From Saprolegnia diclina VS20 (Eukaryota; Oomycota; Saprolegniomycetes; Saprolegniales; Saprolegniaceae): a stretch of DNA of 64,000 bases. The notes beneath the pieces are model-generated. The model was given only the letters and a program-made list of their open reading frames with translations, made no database searches and was not told the origin of the DNA. The position numbers were made by a program, and so were the translations under genes. Location of the stretch: positions 436,596 through 500,595 of the forward strand of contig NW_008246092.1 in assembly GCF_000281045.1 (NCBI RefSeq), read 5' to 3'. Of this stretch, positions 46,136 through 58,100 are shown piece after piece (the first letter of the stretch is position 1; every line of letters starts with the position of its first letter).

Positions 46136-47218
46136 TTAATGGTGTTGAACAAAGGCAAGGACGAGCGCGGTCAAGATCTGACCGGCCTCGCTCATGCCGG
46201 CCTTGAGACCCGCGGGGTGCTGCCCGGGCGCGGCTTCGGCGAGGTGCAAGTAGCGCGCGCGCGGCAGCTGCGCGAGGCGGTAGACGTAGTACTCGGCATC
46301 CGCGACCGAGATGCCGCAGTTGGTCATGGCGCTCACGGGCATACCGCTGATGCTATCCGTGTCGACTTCGATGCCGAGGGGCTTGGTGCTGTGTGCGCCA
46401 CCAACGTACGCGATCGCCTTGTCGATCCCTTGCGCAAACGTCGACTCGCGCCGGAGGAACATTTCCTGGTAGCTGCAAAAACTCGCGCCCGCGGCTTGCA
46501 TCTGGTCGAGCGCGCTCTGCGCGTTCTTGAGCTCGTGGAGGCCCATGACAAAGTACTTGTCGAGGTACTTTTCGGATTGGGCGTAGCTAAAGCCGTTGCC
46601 GCTGTGGCGACCTTCAAGGAGGCGGAAGTCGCAGTGCGGGTCGAGGTTGACCGCGTCCGCGCTGACGCCGGCCGACTGCGACAATGCTTTTAGCAACGGG
46701 TACGAGTTGTTGTGGCCGCCGCCAATCACGATCGGCGTCAGTTGCGCGTCAAAGACGAGCTTGGCCACGGCCGTGAGGCGCTCGTCGACGATCGAGACGC
46801 ACTTGCGCAGCGTTTCGAGCTGGTCCGGGTCGCTGGACGAGAGCGACGCGGCCTGCTGCTGCACGTCGTGCAAGTTGAGTTCGCCGAGGAGGAGGATCTC
46901 GTGCGCACGCACAAACTGGTTGGCCTGGACGTTGAGGAAGCGGCCAAGGAAAGCTTGAAACCCGAGGTCCGCGCCGCCGTTGCCAAAGTTGGCCCGCGGC
47001 CCGACGTCTTCGGGCACACCGAAGATCGCATACTTGGCTCCGTTCGCCTGCGCGGATGCGAGCGCCGCCGGCAGCGGGACGTCCGGGTTGACGAACTGCA
47101 CCGCTTGGCCGAGCCGCGTCTCGCCGGCCCGCTGGCTCTGGAGGCGCTGGAGGTCCGCGGCTTGGTACGTCGTGACGGTAAAGTTGCTCATGCTGCGCGT
47201 CCGAAAATGACGGAGCAT
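46136..47218 (-). CDS. Formimidoylglutamase-like ureohydrolase
   Basis: Intronless, 360 codons. The arginase/agmatinase-superfamily manganese ligands are all visible: GGGHNNSYP (His), NLDPHCDFRLLEGRHSGNGF (Asp, His, Asp) and EVDTDSISGMP (two Asp). The flanking phrases RLLEGRHSGNGFSYA and the end AEAAPG match formimidoylglutamases (HutG-type), which hydrolyse N-formimino-L-glutamate to glutamate and formamide in histidine breakdown. The Arg-rich start (MLRHFRTRS before MSNFTV at 47191) could be a weak mitochondrial presequence or the true start may be 47191. Lack of introns and bacterial-like motifs raise the possibility of ancient horizontal transfer. Confidence 0.85.
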   Translation of the reverse strand: MLRHFRTRSMSNFTVTTYQAADLQRLQSQRAGETRLGQAVQFVNPDVPLPAALASAQANGAKYAIFGVPEDVGPRANFGNGGADLGFQAFLGRFLNVQANQFVRAHEILLLGELNLHDVQQQAASLSSSDPDQLETLRKCVSIVDERLTAVAKLVFDAQLTPIVIGGGHNNSYPLLKALSQSAGVSADAVNLDPHCDFRLLEGRHSGNGFSYAQSEKYLDKYFVMGLHELKNAQSALDQMQAAGASFCSYQEMFLRRESTFAQGIDKAIAYVGGAHSTKPLGIEVDTDSISGMPVSAMTNCGISVADAEYYVYRLAQLPRARYLHLAEAAPGQHPAGLKAGMSEAGQILTALVLAFVQHH

Positions 47219-47446
47219 GACGAGCGGCTACTGCTGCGTTTCGTCCGCCGCCAACTTCAACCGTCCGGCGGTATCCGGACAGGAATTCCGGATAACAGGG
47301 ACGAATTACGCGATGCGTGGTGAGCCATCGTTCGGCGATGCGGATGACGCTCGGATTCCGGATACCTCGATTATCCGGAAATCCCAAACCGCCCGCATCC
47401 GGATAAACGATCCGGGCGGCTTGGTTGCCAGTATTATCGATCGAGT
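47219..47446. promoter_or_regulatory. Divergent promoter with five CCGGA-type palindromes
   Basis: 228 bp between formimidoylglutamase and importin-11-like starts. Contains TATCCGGAC (47272), ATTCCGGATAA (47285), ATTCCGGATAC (47355), TTATCCGGAAAT (47371) and GCATCCGGATAAA (47396). Copies occur in both orientations. The last is about 40 bp before the importin ATG. This is the densest cluster of the element in the window. Confidence 0.7.
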
Positions 47447-50400
47447 ATGAACGTCCCAGCCGCGCTCGGGCCATCGCACGTCGGCGACGTCGTCGCCACC
47501 ATGGAGCAGGCGCTGAGTCCGTACGAGGAAGTCCGCGTCGTGGGCGAAGCGACGCTGCAGCAGTGCATGAAGCTGCCGGGCTTCGCCTGCCTCTGCCTCG
47601 AGGTGCTCAAGCAGCCTGTCGGGGACGCCACACGCCTCATGGCGGCGCTCTCGCTCAAGAACGCGGTCGCGAGCTCGTGGATCACACGCGGGTCGCGGCA
47701 ATTCACGATCTCGGCGGAAGAGAAGCTGCAAGTCCGGCGCGGCTTGCTCCAGCACACGGAAGAGACCAACAAGGCGGTGGCGACGCAACTCGCCGTACGG
47801 GCCATGCTTGCAAACGACGTTGCCTTACGTACAACCATAGGTCACGATTGCACGCATTGCGCGCTCCGACTTTCCGAAGGAATGGCCCGACCTTTTCGGT
47901 GTCCTTCGCGACCTCATCCAGCAAGGCTCGCCCCTGCAGCAGGTACGCCCTCGACACGAAGCGTAGTCTCATGCACGGTGCTAGATGCGTGCGCTGCGTG
48001 TGCTCAAGTCGGTCGTCAAGGAGCTCGCCACGCGTCGGCTCATGCCCCAGCGCGTCGTCTTCAACGAAATGAGCGTCGTCGTCTCTCCGTTCATTGCGCA
48101 GCTGTGGCACAGTCAAGTGCAGCAGCTGCAGAATGCGACCGAGATGGACGACGTGCTCACCAAGCTCCTTCTGAGCACCAAAGTGCTCCACCACCTCGTC
48201 TTCTACGGCTTCAAGGCGCTCGTTCCCCTCGACGTCGTGCATTTTATCTTTACCAACTTTTACCAAACGTTCCAAGCGTTGCTCGCCTTTACGCAAGGGT
48301 GCGATCTTGGTTTCAATCTTTCAACGTATCAAGCTGCACGTAGGCTGCCGACGGACTCGCCGTGCCTCGCGCTCTCGTACCGCGTCCTCACCGCGCTCAC
48401 AGGCCTCGTCGTTGCTGTCCAAAAAGAACACCCGATCGAATTCCGCGAATACCTTGGTCGGACCTTCGTCATCGTCATCCATGTGACTGACGTCCAAGAC
48501 GCATGTAGGTCCGTTTCTTCAAACCTTTTACGCGACCTTGTCGGACCCGCGGACGTTCCCGGACAAGCTCGTCATCAACATGATCTCGTACGTCACGAAC
48601 GTCATGGGCTGCCTTCTCTACCAGCATTTGCCGTCAATCTCGGGCGTAACCAAGACGATCATCACATCGGCCGGCTCGGTCGAGCTCAACGACGCGATGG
48701 TCTCCGAGTGCCAGCAGCAAATCGGCGGCTTCATGTACCACGACCTTCCACCTCCTAGCGTGTTCTCAATACATATAGGCACGACACGGCGTTGCTGGCG
48801 ACGCTCCTTGAACTCATTGTTGTGCGGTCCGTCACTGTCACGACGCGTCATTGTCGTCACCATACATGCGTAGGTACTTGCGCTTGACGGTCTCGGACAT
48901 TGAGCAGTGGGAAGAAGACCCCGAGGCGTTCATTACGCTCCAAGAGTCGCTTTCGTCCGAGCTCTCGGTGCGCGCTTGCGCTGAAATCCTCTTCCTCTCG
49001 CTTCTCCAAACCCACCGCGAGTCGCTCACGCCGTACGTCTCTGCTATCGACGACACGCTTGCATCTCAAGTCGACTAGATGCGTTCTCAACATGATCGAG
49101 TCGGCGTCCTCGTGGCTGCGCACGCCACATACCAATACGAGCGACGACGACATGGTGCTGCGGGTTGACGCGGTGCTGCTGGCCGCAGGCCTTGCGTCCT
49201 ACGACCTCCATGAAAGCTTTGATTTCGAGCCGTGGTTCCTTCAGACGCTCGTGCCGTACCTCCAGCAGCCGTCGACGATGACGCTCCGCGGCGTGCCCGT
49301 CCTCTCGCGGCGCATCGTGTGGCTCATCGGGTGCTGGCTCGCGCAGCTCTCGGCGCAAGTGCGCATTCCGCTCTACGAAGCGCTGCTGCATTTGCTCGCG
49401 GCCGACACCGTTGTCGCTGACACGTCGGTCAAGTACTGCGCTGTCACGACGCTCGAGTCGCTCGTGAACGACTGGGGCTTTCAGAGCACGGACTTTATGC
49501 CGTTCTTGCCGCGGGCGGTGAGCGCGCTCTACGCGTTCCTCATGTCGTCGGACGTCGCGACGACCGAGACGCGGCTCAAGGTCCTCGGCTGTGTCGAGAG
49601 CATTGCGCACATGTGCTGTACGAGTCTGGCGCCGTCGTCGCTCGTGCAGATCGTGCAGCCGCTGCCAACGATCTGGGAGGCCGCCGCGTCCTCGGACGCC
49701 AACCTCCTCCGCGGCAAGGTCCTCTCGCTCCTCTGCCGCATCATGGAGACCGAAGTCGACTTTGTTCTGGGTTTGTATACGATTGGTTTGGCCATGGGTT
49801 TGTCAACGTCTCGTCTTGTGTAGACGCCGACTTGCAAGCCATGGTGCTCTCGGTCGTCTCGTACGCGACCAACCCGGACGAGCCCGAGACCGTCTACCTC
49901 ATGGACCAAGGCCTCGCGCTGTGGCTTCGCCTCACCGAGGTACACAGTGGTATGGCGACGAGCGACGATAGGAGGACAACGTCGTAGGTGCTCGAAGTGT
50001 ACGCGCCACCGTGCCACAACACATTTGCCAACATCGTCACGGCCTTGTCGCGGGACACGGAGCATCTGCACGCGGGCATGACGCTCTTTGAAAACTACCT
50101 CGCGATCGGCGGCGCGACCTTTTGGGCAACGTACGGGCAAGACGTGGCGACGCTGCTCCACGGCTTTATCGGGGCCGTCAAGCCCGATATGGCTCACATG
50201 GTACCACCTTGGTTGCCTCGGGATATTGGCGGCATTCTCGTGCTTGTAGATTGCTCGGTTTGTGGAGAAGCTGTACCGCCACTTGCCAGCGTCGTCCTTA
50301 ACCCCACTCCACGGTAGGACGCACTGTGTATGATAGCAAGCATGGACCTCAGTACCGTAGCGGTTCTGGCGCGGCTCTGGGAAACGAGCTTGGAAGACCC

Positions 50401-50949
50401 GCGCTCGGAGCCCGAACTCGTGCTCATCTCGTACTTGACGGCGCTCGCGACCGCGTCGCTGCATGCGCCGACGCTCTTCTTTAGCGTGCTGTCGTCGGAC
50501 GCGGCCGTCGCCAAGTTTGCCGACATGCTCCTCCACCTCTACTTCTCCGTAGCCTTTTCGGCTGTTGGTGCGTCATGCTGACAACGGTCTTGGACTACGT
50601 ATATGTAGGTCCGCTGCGACGACGCACGTGGGTGTGTTCGCTCTGCAGCCTCATGACGACGCACCCGGGCGTGGCGCTCGAGCGCCTCGGTCTGCTCTTG
50701 GAGGCCAGTGTCAATGCGATCGAAGAAGATGCCGACGCAGACGAACCCGAACCCGCGACGACGACGCGTAAGAGCCTTCTGAGCCAGTTCCGGGCGTCGG
50801 CGTCGGCCTCCCAGATCACGGCCGCGTACATCAAGCAGTACGTGTGCGCGCAGCTCAACCAACTCGCAGCGATCGCAGGCGCCGACGCCTTTGGCCAAGC
50901 GATGCAGCTCGTGGAGACGTCGGTCGTGCGCAAGATTCAGGCGCTGTAA
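47447..50949 (+). CDS. IPO11: Importin-11-like nuclear transport receptor
   Basis: About nine exons, roughly 1,000 residues, from MNVPAALGPSHVGDVVATM. It is HEAT repeats throughout. The N-terminal importin-beta domain is clear: LMAALSLKNAVASSWITRG, LLQHTEETNKAVATQLAV, then, after a 46-nt intron, VTIARIARSDFPKEWPDLF. The next segment (RALRVLKSVVKELATRRLMP, LLSTKVLHHLVFYGFKALV) follows the importin-11 (RanBP11; yeast Kap120) pattern. C-terminal helices continue (AVTTLESLVNDWGFQSTDF; QPLPTIWEAAASSDANLL) to RKIQAL and TAA at 50947. Such receptors bind RanGTP and carry ubiquitin-conjugating enzymes and ribosomal proteins into the nucleus. The assignment rests on the N-terminal half; other exportin/importin subfamilies remain possible. 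Ends 46 bp from the convergent carrier. Confidence 0.8.
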
Positions 50950-50995
50950 GCAACCACATAGTAGTACGCATATTCCTCTAACTCGGTGGTGGCAC

Positions 50996-52164
50996 CTACA
51001 ATGCAAGGGCCATGCTCTCGTCCGAGTCAGTTTTCTTGGAGAGACGCTTGACGAGTTCGTACGCCGTGATGACGAGCACGCCCGAGGGACCCATGGCCAT
51101 GACGCGCTACAGTGCAATGAGATACGAGACGCCGAGCACAAGAAGAGAGTACCGCAAGGGCGCCGGTCCAGAGGCCAGGAATTCCATCGCGCTGGATGAG
51201 GTATTTGAACGTGTCGACGGCGCCAAACTGCGTGTGGATCTGCGTACGCGTGCGGATGACGTCCATGGGGTTGGTCACGACGGCGGTGATGACGCCCGCC
51301 GTGCCGCCGCCAATGGCCTGCGCGATCGCTGCATCCATAGAGCATGAGAGGAGGAGACGAGGAGACGACGCGTACATTGCCGCCACATGGGGTCGATATC
51401 GAGGTTGAGCCAGCGGTAGTAGTGCGGCCACACGACGCCGTAGCAGCCCCACCAGAGCGCGGACGACGGCGCGTACGTGCAGATGGACGGGATGTAGCCC
51501 TTGTAGAAGCCGCGCAGCCCCTGTTGTCGGTAGATATCGCGGCCAATCGAGATCAGTCCCTGCGCTCGTTTCCGCGACTTGCTTTGGTCGACCGACGGGC
51601 CGCCTATATACATTAATCATCATCGTACGATGTTCGAGGCAGGACGACGATGAGTACCTTGGCCATCGATCATCATGCGCTGCGAGACAATGTCGAGTGG
51701 TACGATCACGGTCTGGTTGATGATGGACGCCGTGGCCCCCGAGATAAAGTTGGCCACGCTCGGCGTCTCCTAGGCATACGTGGTTGACATGAGGCTACTG
51801 CGCGGCAGAGGACGAATGTGGCTACCGTCACGTTCTCCATGGCGAGCTTGTGCGTAAACTCGTAGACCGAGATGTAGAGGTTGCCAATGAAGATGTTGAG
51901 GAGGCTCGCGCCAAAGCCCTTGTAGAGCCCGAGGAAGCCTTCTTGCTGCACGATCTTGCGGAAGGCGTCGATCGTGCCCGTGTAGAGCGGCTTGGACCGG
52001 CTCTGGACCTGGAGCCGGGTCTTGACGAGGTTGCTCGGGTAGACAGCGGCGCGGACGAAGACGAAGACGCTTGGGCCGATGACGTAGTACTTGCGCTTGT
52101 CGAGGTCGTCCCACGAGATGCGGTTCTCCAAGCCCGGCGGAAGCGCTTCCACTTCGTCGGCCAT
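50996..52164 (-). CDS. SLC25A44: SLC25A44-like mitochondrial carrier
   Basis: Four exons, about 330 residues. From Met 52164: MADEVEALPPGLENRISW, then DDLDKRKYYVIGPSVFVF as in the SLC25A44 N-terminus. Carrier motifs: YPSNLVKTRLQVQ, VPLDIVSQRMM and NPMDVIRTRTQ. Matching half-repeats are GFLGLYKGFGASLLNIFIG and GLRGFYKGYIPSICTYAPSS followed by ALWWGCYG, another SLC25A44 feature. It ends KKTDSDESMALAL and TAG at 50996. Animal SLC25A44 imports branched-chain amino acids into mitochondria; the same role here is inferred. Two upstream in-frame Met exist (to 52200). AGCCGGATAC and AACCGGATAA elements lie just beyond. Confidence 0.87.
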
Positions 52165-52396
52165 CGTTCGCAATAAGCAATGAGATGATGAACTCATCAT
52201 CCTCGTTCAGCCGGATACGGTAACCGGATAATTGGCACAGGGGAGTTGTGTTTTTTTGCATGAGATGCATCTTTTTAATTACGAAATTTAATCATATCTA
52301 CAATTTGCAAGCTATAGAGTGTGAAATGCTTTTAAAATTGTGTTTGTGTCGGAAAACAAGTACAACTGGAGACGCAGCAGATTGGAACGAGGAGCG

Positions 52397-55053
52397 ATGG
52401 AAAGCGCGAGCGCCGAGCCGCCGATGGCCGCCACCGAGTATGGCCAGCACGCACCGAGCAACCCGATGGCCGCCGGCGTCGGCGGAAGCCAGCGCGACGA
52501 TGCGCATGCGACGGTGCCCCGCAAGCCCACGGCGAGCTTCCAGGATATCCTCCAGAAGGCCATCGAGCTCAAGATCGTGCACCCGAGCGCGCTCTCGACC
52601 TACGTTGCGAGCGCCACCGCCGTCATGACCTCCGTGGCGCCAAGCACGGTCATGAGCCGCATGGCGCAGGCGAACGGTGCGACGACGTTGCAACATCACG
52701 CTGCGGCTGCTAACGGCACGGTGCATAGGACCGGCACACGGCGGCAGTGCGGACAAGAGTCTACCGGTACGACGCGATGCATGCAATGACACGACGAAGG
52801 CGATATGTAGGTGGTGTCGCCGGACGAGCTCACGATCGCGTCGACGTTCAACACGCAGCGCGTGCCCGTGAACCAGACCCGCATGGAGTTTGTCGACTTC
52901 AAGCAACTGTCGTCCGCGCTCAAGCGGCTCGCGATGCACTGCGGCTTTGAGATCCGCGTCAAGTACTCGTCCAAGCGTAACAAGCGCTGGGAGTGCCGCG
53001 AGCCCGGTACACGATCCTGTCAACGTGCCAAGCTCATCCCGTCATCGTCGTAGGCTGCACGTTCATTTTAAGTGGGTACAAGAACAAGGACGACCGAGTC
53101 CACGTCACCGACATTGAACTATCGCACAACCACGCGGGCGTGGCGTCGGCGGCCGAGACCGTCGACGCGCACGACTCGGAAGGCACTGGCGACGAGCATG
53201 CAGGCGAGACGCGACCGCACGAGTCGCGGCTTACGCGCAACACAACGCTCTCGAACGAGCTCGTGCTTGCCGGTGTCTTTGACTCGGAAGTCGGGCAGCT
53301 GATCATTCTCAAGGACCCGGAAGAACTCAAACTCAAAGACATCCAGGGCATCTTACTGACCCAGTTTGGGTCCCAAATCTCGGCGTCCATGGCGTCCCGC
53401 GCCAAGCGCAAGCTCGTCGAAATGTTCTACGAGACGTCCAACTTGAGCTACCAGCAGCTGCGGCCGTTCTTCGAGAAGGTCGTGACCGCCAACCCCGGCA
53501 GCTTTTACGTCATGGACCACGTGCCCAACCCGCACGACGGTACTTCTTACCTCGTCTCTCAAATACCGAACTACCTCTTTGTAGGCTCGGGCGTCTACGA
53601 GTACGGCCGGTGCCTCCTCGGCATTGGTGCGGCCATCCGACTCCTCAAGGACTGTGCGCCCGTCCTCGCCCTCGAGGCGTGTGCCATGAACGCCGTACGC
53701 TTCGTTAGCGATTGCAATTTTGCATCCGGAATGCGTAGGAGATGCACAAGTCGGGGGTCCTCCTCGTCCTGAGCACGCGCGACTACAACGGCGACGTCAT
53801 CTACCTCGCGCTCGCCCACGTGCCGCTGGACGACTATGTCAACTGGGTCTGGTTCCTCGAGCGGCTTAAAGCCAACGGGGTGCCGACGATCGCCAACGTC
53901 ACGTGCTTCGTCTCGAACGGCGCGCCCGACATTGCGCGCGCCGTGAGCCACGTTTTTCCCGCGCAGCCGCACCGGTTCGTCATCGAGCACATGATCCCGC
54001 TCATCGCGGCCGCGTCGCCGTCGCTCAACCGTCTCGGGCCCGAGGTCGAGCACCTCATCAAGCAAATGGCCGCCAGCACCAACATGGTATCGTCTCGATC
54101 GACGAGCGTAGGCTGGACGGTTGCGGTGTAGGACCAGTACATGGACTCGTTCCAGCTGCTGTGGCGGATCGACAAGGGTAGAGTGCGCCTCATCAACGCG
54201 TCGACACTGTACTGCTGTGTAGATCTTGGACGGTACCTCGAGGGTATCCCAAAGGAGCATTGGGTCGTGGCTGCGATCCTCAACCGCGGGTGGCCGCTGC
54301 TCAACGAAGTCGTGCTCGTGCACTGCGTCGGCGAGTTTGGCACGAGTCCGCTCGGGTCGCTCCTCCGGTCGTGCAACCTCGCGCCGTGCTTTTACCTCTT
54401 CCTCCTCTCGATCCAGAAGACGCTTGTGAGCCGGTCGCTCACGGCCCGCGCGATGCCCGACCGCGTCCTTTTGCCCGCGCAGCAAAACATTCTACTCAAA
54501 CGCACGGTCGAGAGCGGCCGGTACGAGATCCAAGAGTGCCGGCCGCAAGAGGTCTACTTTGCGCAGTACCACACGGTCAGCTCGTCCTCGAATGCGTTCA
54601 AACTCGTCAACATTGTCGGGCGTACGTGCACGTGCGGCGAGTGGCAGCAGAACCACATCCCGTGCCTCCATGCGATCGCCGTTCTCAACTGCCTCTCCAA
54701 AAACGTCCTCGAGTACGTCAACGAGTGGTACTTCACCACGTGCCACAAGGCTTTGTACGCCCGGTACGCTTCACATGCGCTGCTGGCAGCGGCTTTTCTG
54801 ACACTTGCCATCGTGCAGGGCGGCGCCGGTCGTGCCCGTGCCCCCCATCGATCTCAAACCCGACGTGACGCTCAAGGCGCCGGCGCGGATCCTCGCTCAG
54901 CTCCAAGAAGCCCTCAACGCCGCAGCGCCACTCGACCCGTGCGAATACCCTTACCCTAGCATCTCTTGACATATGTTGGGTAGGTCGATGCGCAGCAAGC
55001 CCGGCCCGCGCCCGCGCAAGCGCAAGGACATGGCGTCGACCATGAGCCATTGA
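52397..55053 (+). CDS. MULE transposase-derived protein with FAR1/GCM1-like and SWIM zinc fingers
   Basis: About eight exons, roughly 720 residues, starting MESASAEPPMAATEYGQH. After a helical segment and intron comes a FAR1/WRKY-GCM1-like DNA-binding module (EIRVKYSSKRNKRWECREP, then GCTFILSG, ELSHNHAG; Cys/His pattern). Next is a MULE-type transposase core (VLLVLSTRDYNGDVIYLALA, WVWFLERLKANG, ARAVSHVFPAQPHRFVIEHM), and then a SWIM finger CTCGEWQQNHIPCLHAIAVL. A last exon gives a basic tail (SMRSKPGPRPRKRKDM) ending at TGA 55051. The positions of the first two catalytic Asp are Glu (VLALEACAM) and Asn (FVSNGAPD), so transposition is unlikely. No terminal inverted repeats are seen. It looks like a domesticated transposase acting as a DNA-binding regulator. 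Confidence 0.78.
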
Positions 55054-55126
55054 ACACACCAAAACACACTTGCGAGAGAGAGAGTAGACGCCCCTTGTAC
55101 TATCGTAATGCCAGAAAAAAAGGCAA

Positions 55127-58100
55127 TCACTTGGACGACTTGCCGTAGCCTTCTTCGGCGCCCGACTTGAGGTCCGCAACCAGGTGCGCCGCCTTGCGCG
55201 AGACGTTTTCGAGGCCCGGCGCGGCCTTCTCGTACGTGGTCTTGGCCGCGCCACCGGCCACCATGGCGGCTTCGGCGGCCTTGCGCGCGCCAGGCTCGAG
55301 GATTTTCTCTTTTGCGACAAACGCGGCGCCGACGAGCTTCTCGGCGCCGGGCTCGAGCCACTTCTCCTTGGCGACCATGGCGGCACCGGCCATCTTCTCG
55401 GCCCCCGGCGCCAGGTACGTTTCGCGGACGTAGTCGGCTTTGGACGACGCCTTTTGGTGCAGCGCGCTCCACTGCTCCTTGCGCTTGGTCGACGACGCGC
55501 GGTTGGCAATCTCGTCGCGGGCGGCTCCGCGCGCCGCGCTGTACTGGTAGTCGGTCATGTGGTCGCCATGCTTGTAGATGGTGTAGTCGACGTGGAGACC
55601 TACTGTTCCTTAGTACAACGAAGGGCAAAGACCCTCGTACTTGTATCGCTCGACGCGACAACGCGTACGTCCAAGTCGCCTTCGTACGGCGCCATCTACC
55701 CTCGATTTGCTACTACTCGATAGCTCGGGAACGCGGCTACACGTACGTAGAGGTCGTCCATCTCGACGGGCGGCCCGAGCCGCGCCGACTCGAGCGGCAG
55801 TTGGTCGGCCGTGAAGCGCATGAAAATGTTGCTCGAGACGCGGTACGTCTCTTCGCCCATCATCTACCGTCATGACGTCATGTCCGTGACATATATGACA
55901 CGAGTGTACGTACGACCACGTCGCCGCGCGCGACTTTGCCGAGCAGACTCGACGTGGTCGTGGCATACTTGCTGCCTACGTCAAGCGTGAAGACGAGAGC
56001 AACACAGAGCGACCCAACCTGTCGGCAGCGAGACGAGGCAGTCGGGCACGAGCGACGGCGTCGCAAACACCGAGTCCTTACTGCGACTCGTCTCCAACGT
56101 GACATGGGGCCCCTTGACCTCCGAGACGATGAAGTCTTCGCCGCAGATATGCTATCCCACGTGTGAGTGTCCGTCGCGTCATTCCGACACGTCGTACAAC
56201 GCGGTCGCCATGGGCGAGGTACGTGGTCGCGTCGACATCCACCATGCAGTTGCGGGATCCCTTGAGAAAGGTGCTGACGTGGCAGCCCTTGGAGACGCCT
56301 TTCGTGAGCGTCGGCCCGTCGTAGCTACGCGCCACCACTTGAGTCTTCGCACAGAATGCAAAAGAGATGCGAACCGCCGGTCGAGCGCCATGCAATCTTT
56401 GGCGTACAAGCTCCCGGGCTCGGTCGAAATACGAAAGACTTCGCCGACAATGGTCATCTACGTCGCAGCAATATGTGACATCGCCGTGACGCCAACGGAC
56501 GCACCTCGTCACCGCGTTTGAGGAGCCGACGCAGATCGCCGTCGGTGAAGAGCACGTTGGAGCCGTGCACGATCGAGATGAACTCGCCGATGGGCGCCTA
56601 GCACGTCGTTGCAGATGCTACGACCACAGGTGGCACGTACCTTGTAAGCGCCGGCGCGGTGGGCGACGGCCGCCGCCTTCTCGGACGCAGTCAAAAATCG
56701 ATCGCCGATGAATTGAACCGCAGCGCCCGCTAGTATACCCATCGATCTGCGTTAGTCTCGACAAAATAGAAGACAGTTTGTTGGCAACCTGGAATTTCCG
56801 TCTCGATGAACCGATCGAGCGGGATCGAGGTCGCCGTGAGCGGCTAGGACATTGTGCACATAGGATCTAGCGAAGGTCGGTACGTACGAGGTCCTTGTCG
56901 TTGGCGACCGTGAAGATTTGGTCGCCAATTTTGACCGAGTCGCCGGGCTTGAGCACCCGCGCTGCGTTCTCGTACAGCAGCACCGGCGCTTGGGTGACGT
57001 CGGCGGCCGTGTTGGGCTTGTCGAGGGGAATCGCGGTGGCGCTGAGCCGCTTGAGAGGGTTGGTCGACACGTGGTAAATGTCGTCGCCGATTTGCTACGT
57101 GCATGTAACGTGGCCGCTGGAAGGTGCAAGTCGTACGAGCATGTCGCCGCGCTTGACCTTGGCCATGATGTTGGCCGAGGTCTCGAGCGTCGACTCGCCG
57201 GCCTTGAGCGTCACCGTGCCCTCGAGCGGCGTTGGTGTTTTTGGAATGTAGATGGGCACGGCCGTCACCGAGACACCGGACCGCGGGGGCGTCACGACAC
57301 TGTCGCGGATCTCGTACGTCTCGCCGCCAATGACCTTGGTGCATGCGTCAAATGAGATGATCAGACGGTGACGTACGACAGAGCCCCCGACGCGGAACCA
57401 GGCAGGCGGCGGCATCTTGAGGAACTCGACTGTCGAGGCGCCGGCCGCGAGGGACACGAGGCAGTTGGGCACCTACGGCCAAACTCAGAGCGGCAATACG
57501 CGTTCAATAGCACCTGAATACACACGACGCTACGCTTGGTCACAAACACGGGCACGTTCTCGACCTAAAATCGGCAAAATGACAAGCAGGCAAAGGACGG
57601 AAGCGCGTACCGATGGCCCAACGCGGTTGCGGTCCAGTGGCAGCTGGGTCGCGTGAAAGCGCCGCGCGGGATTGCTCGAGACCTTGAACTGTTCGCCTTG
57701 GATCATCTACCGTTGAGAAGGTTGGGATCTTGCGGATCGAGAAGCCGTCGTATACGATGGTGTCGCCGCGGTTCAGCGTCGCCATGAGTGCGCTCGAGGT
57801 CTCGGCGTAGCTCGAGTCGTGCTTGAGCGAGACGAGGCAGTCGGGAATTTCTTCGAGGCCGCAGAGGACTTCCTCCAAGATCGCGTTCGGGAAGCCAAGC
57901 TGCAGCGTCTCGTTGGCCACGTGGACAACTAGGTCGGTGAGCTTGAAGCGATGGGATGTGAAGACGACGACGAAGCACCTCGATCGCCGACAGCAAGGGG
58001 CTTGGCGACAGTGCCAATCGGCTCTTCGAAGATGCGCGCTCGCTCCTCCAGCGCCTTCGCCGACTCGCCGGCCTTGGTCGCGAGGTCACTGGCTTTCTGG

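Noticed and set aside
47447-50949. Exportin-7 identity for the HEAT-repeat transport receptor
   Set aside because: The N-terminal helices and the segment RALRVLKSVVKELATRRLMP fit importin-11 better than exportin-7.
55127-55558. LEA-like frame as an independent gene
   Set aside because: Not fully excluded, but a normal-sized intron joins it in frame to the upstream repeat exons, so it is listed as the last exon of that gene.
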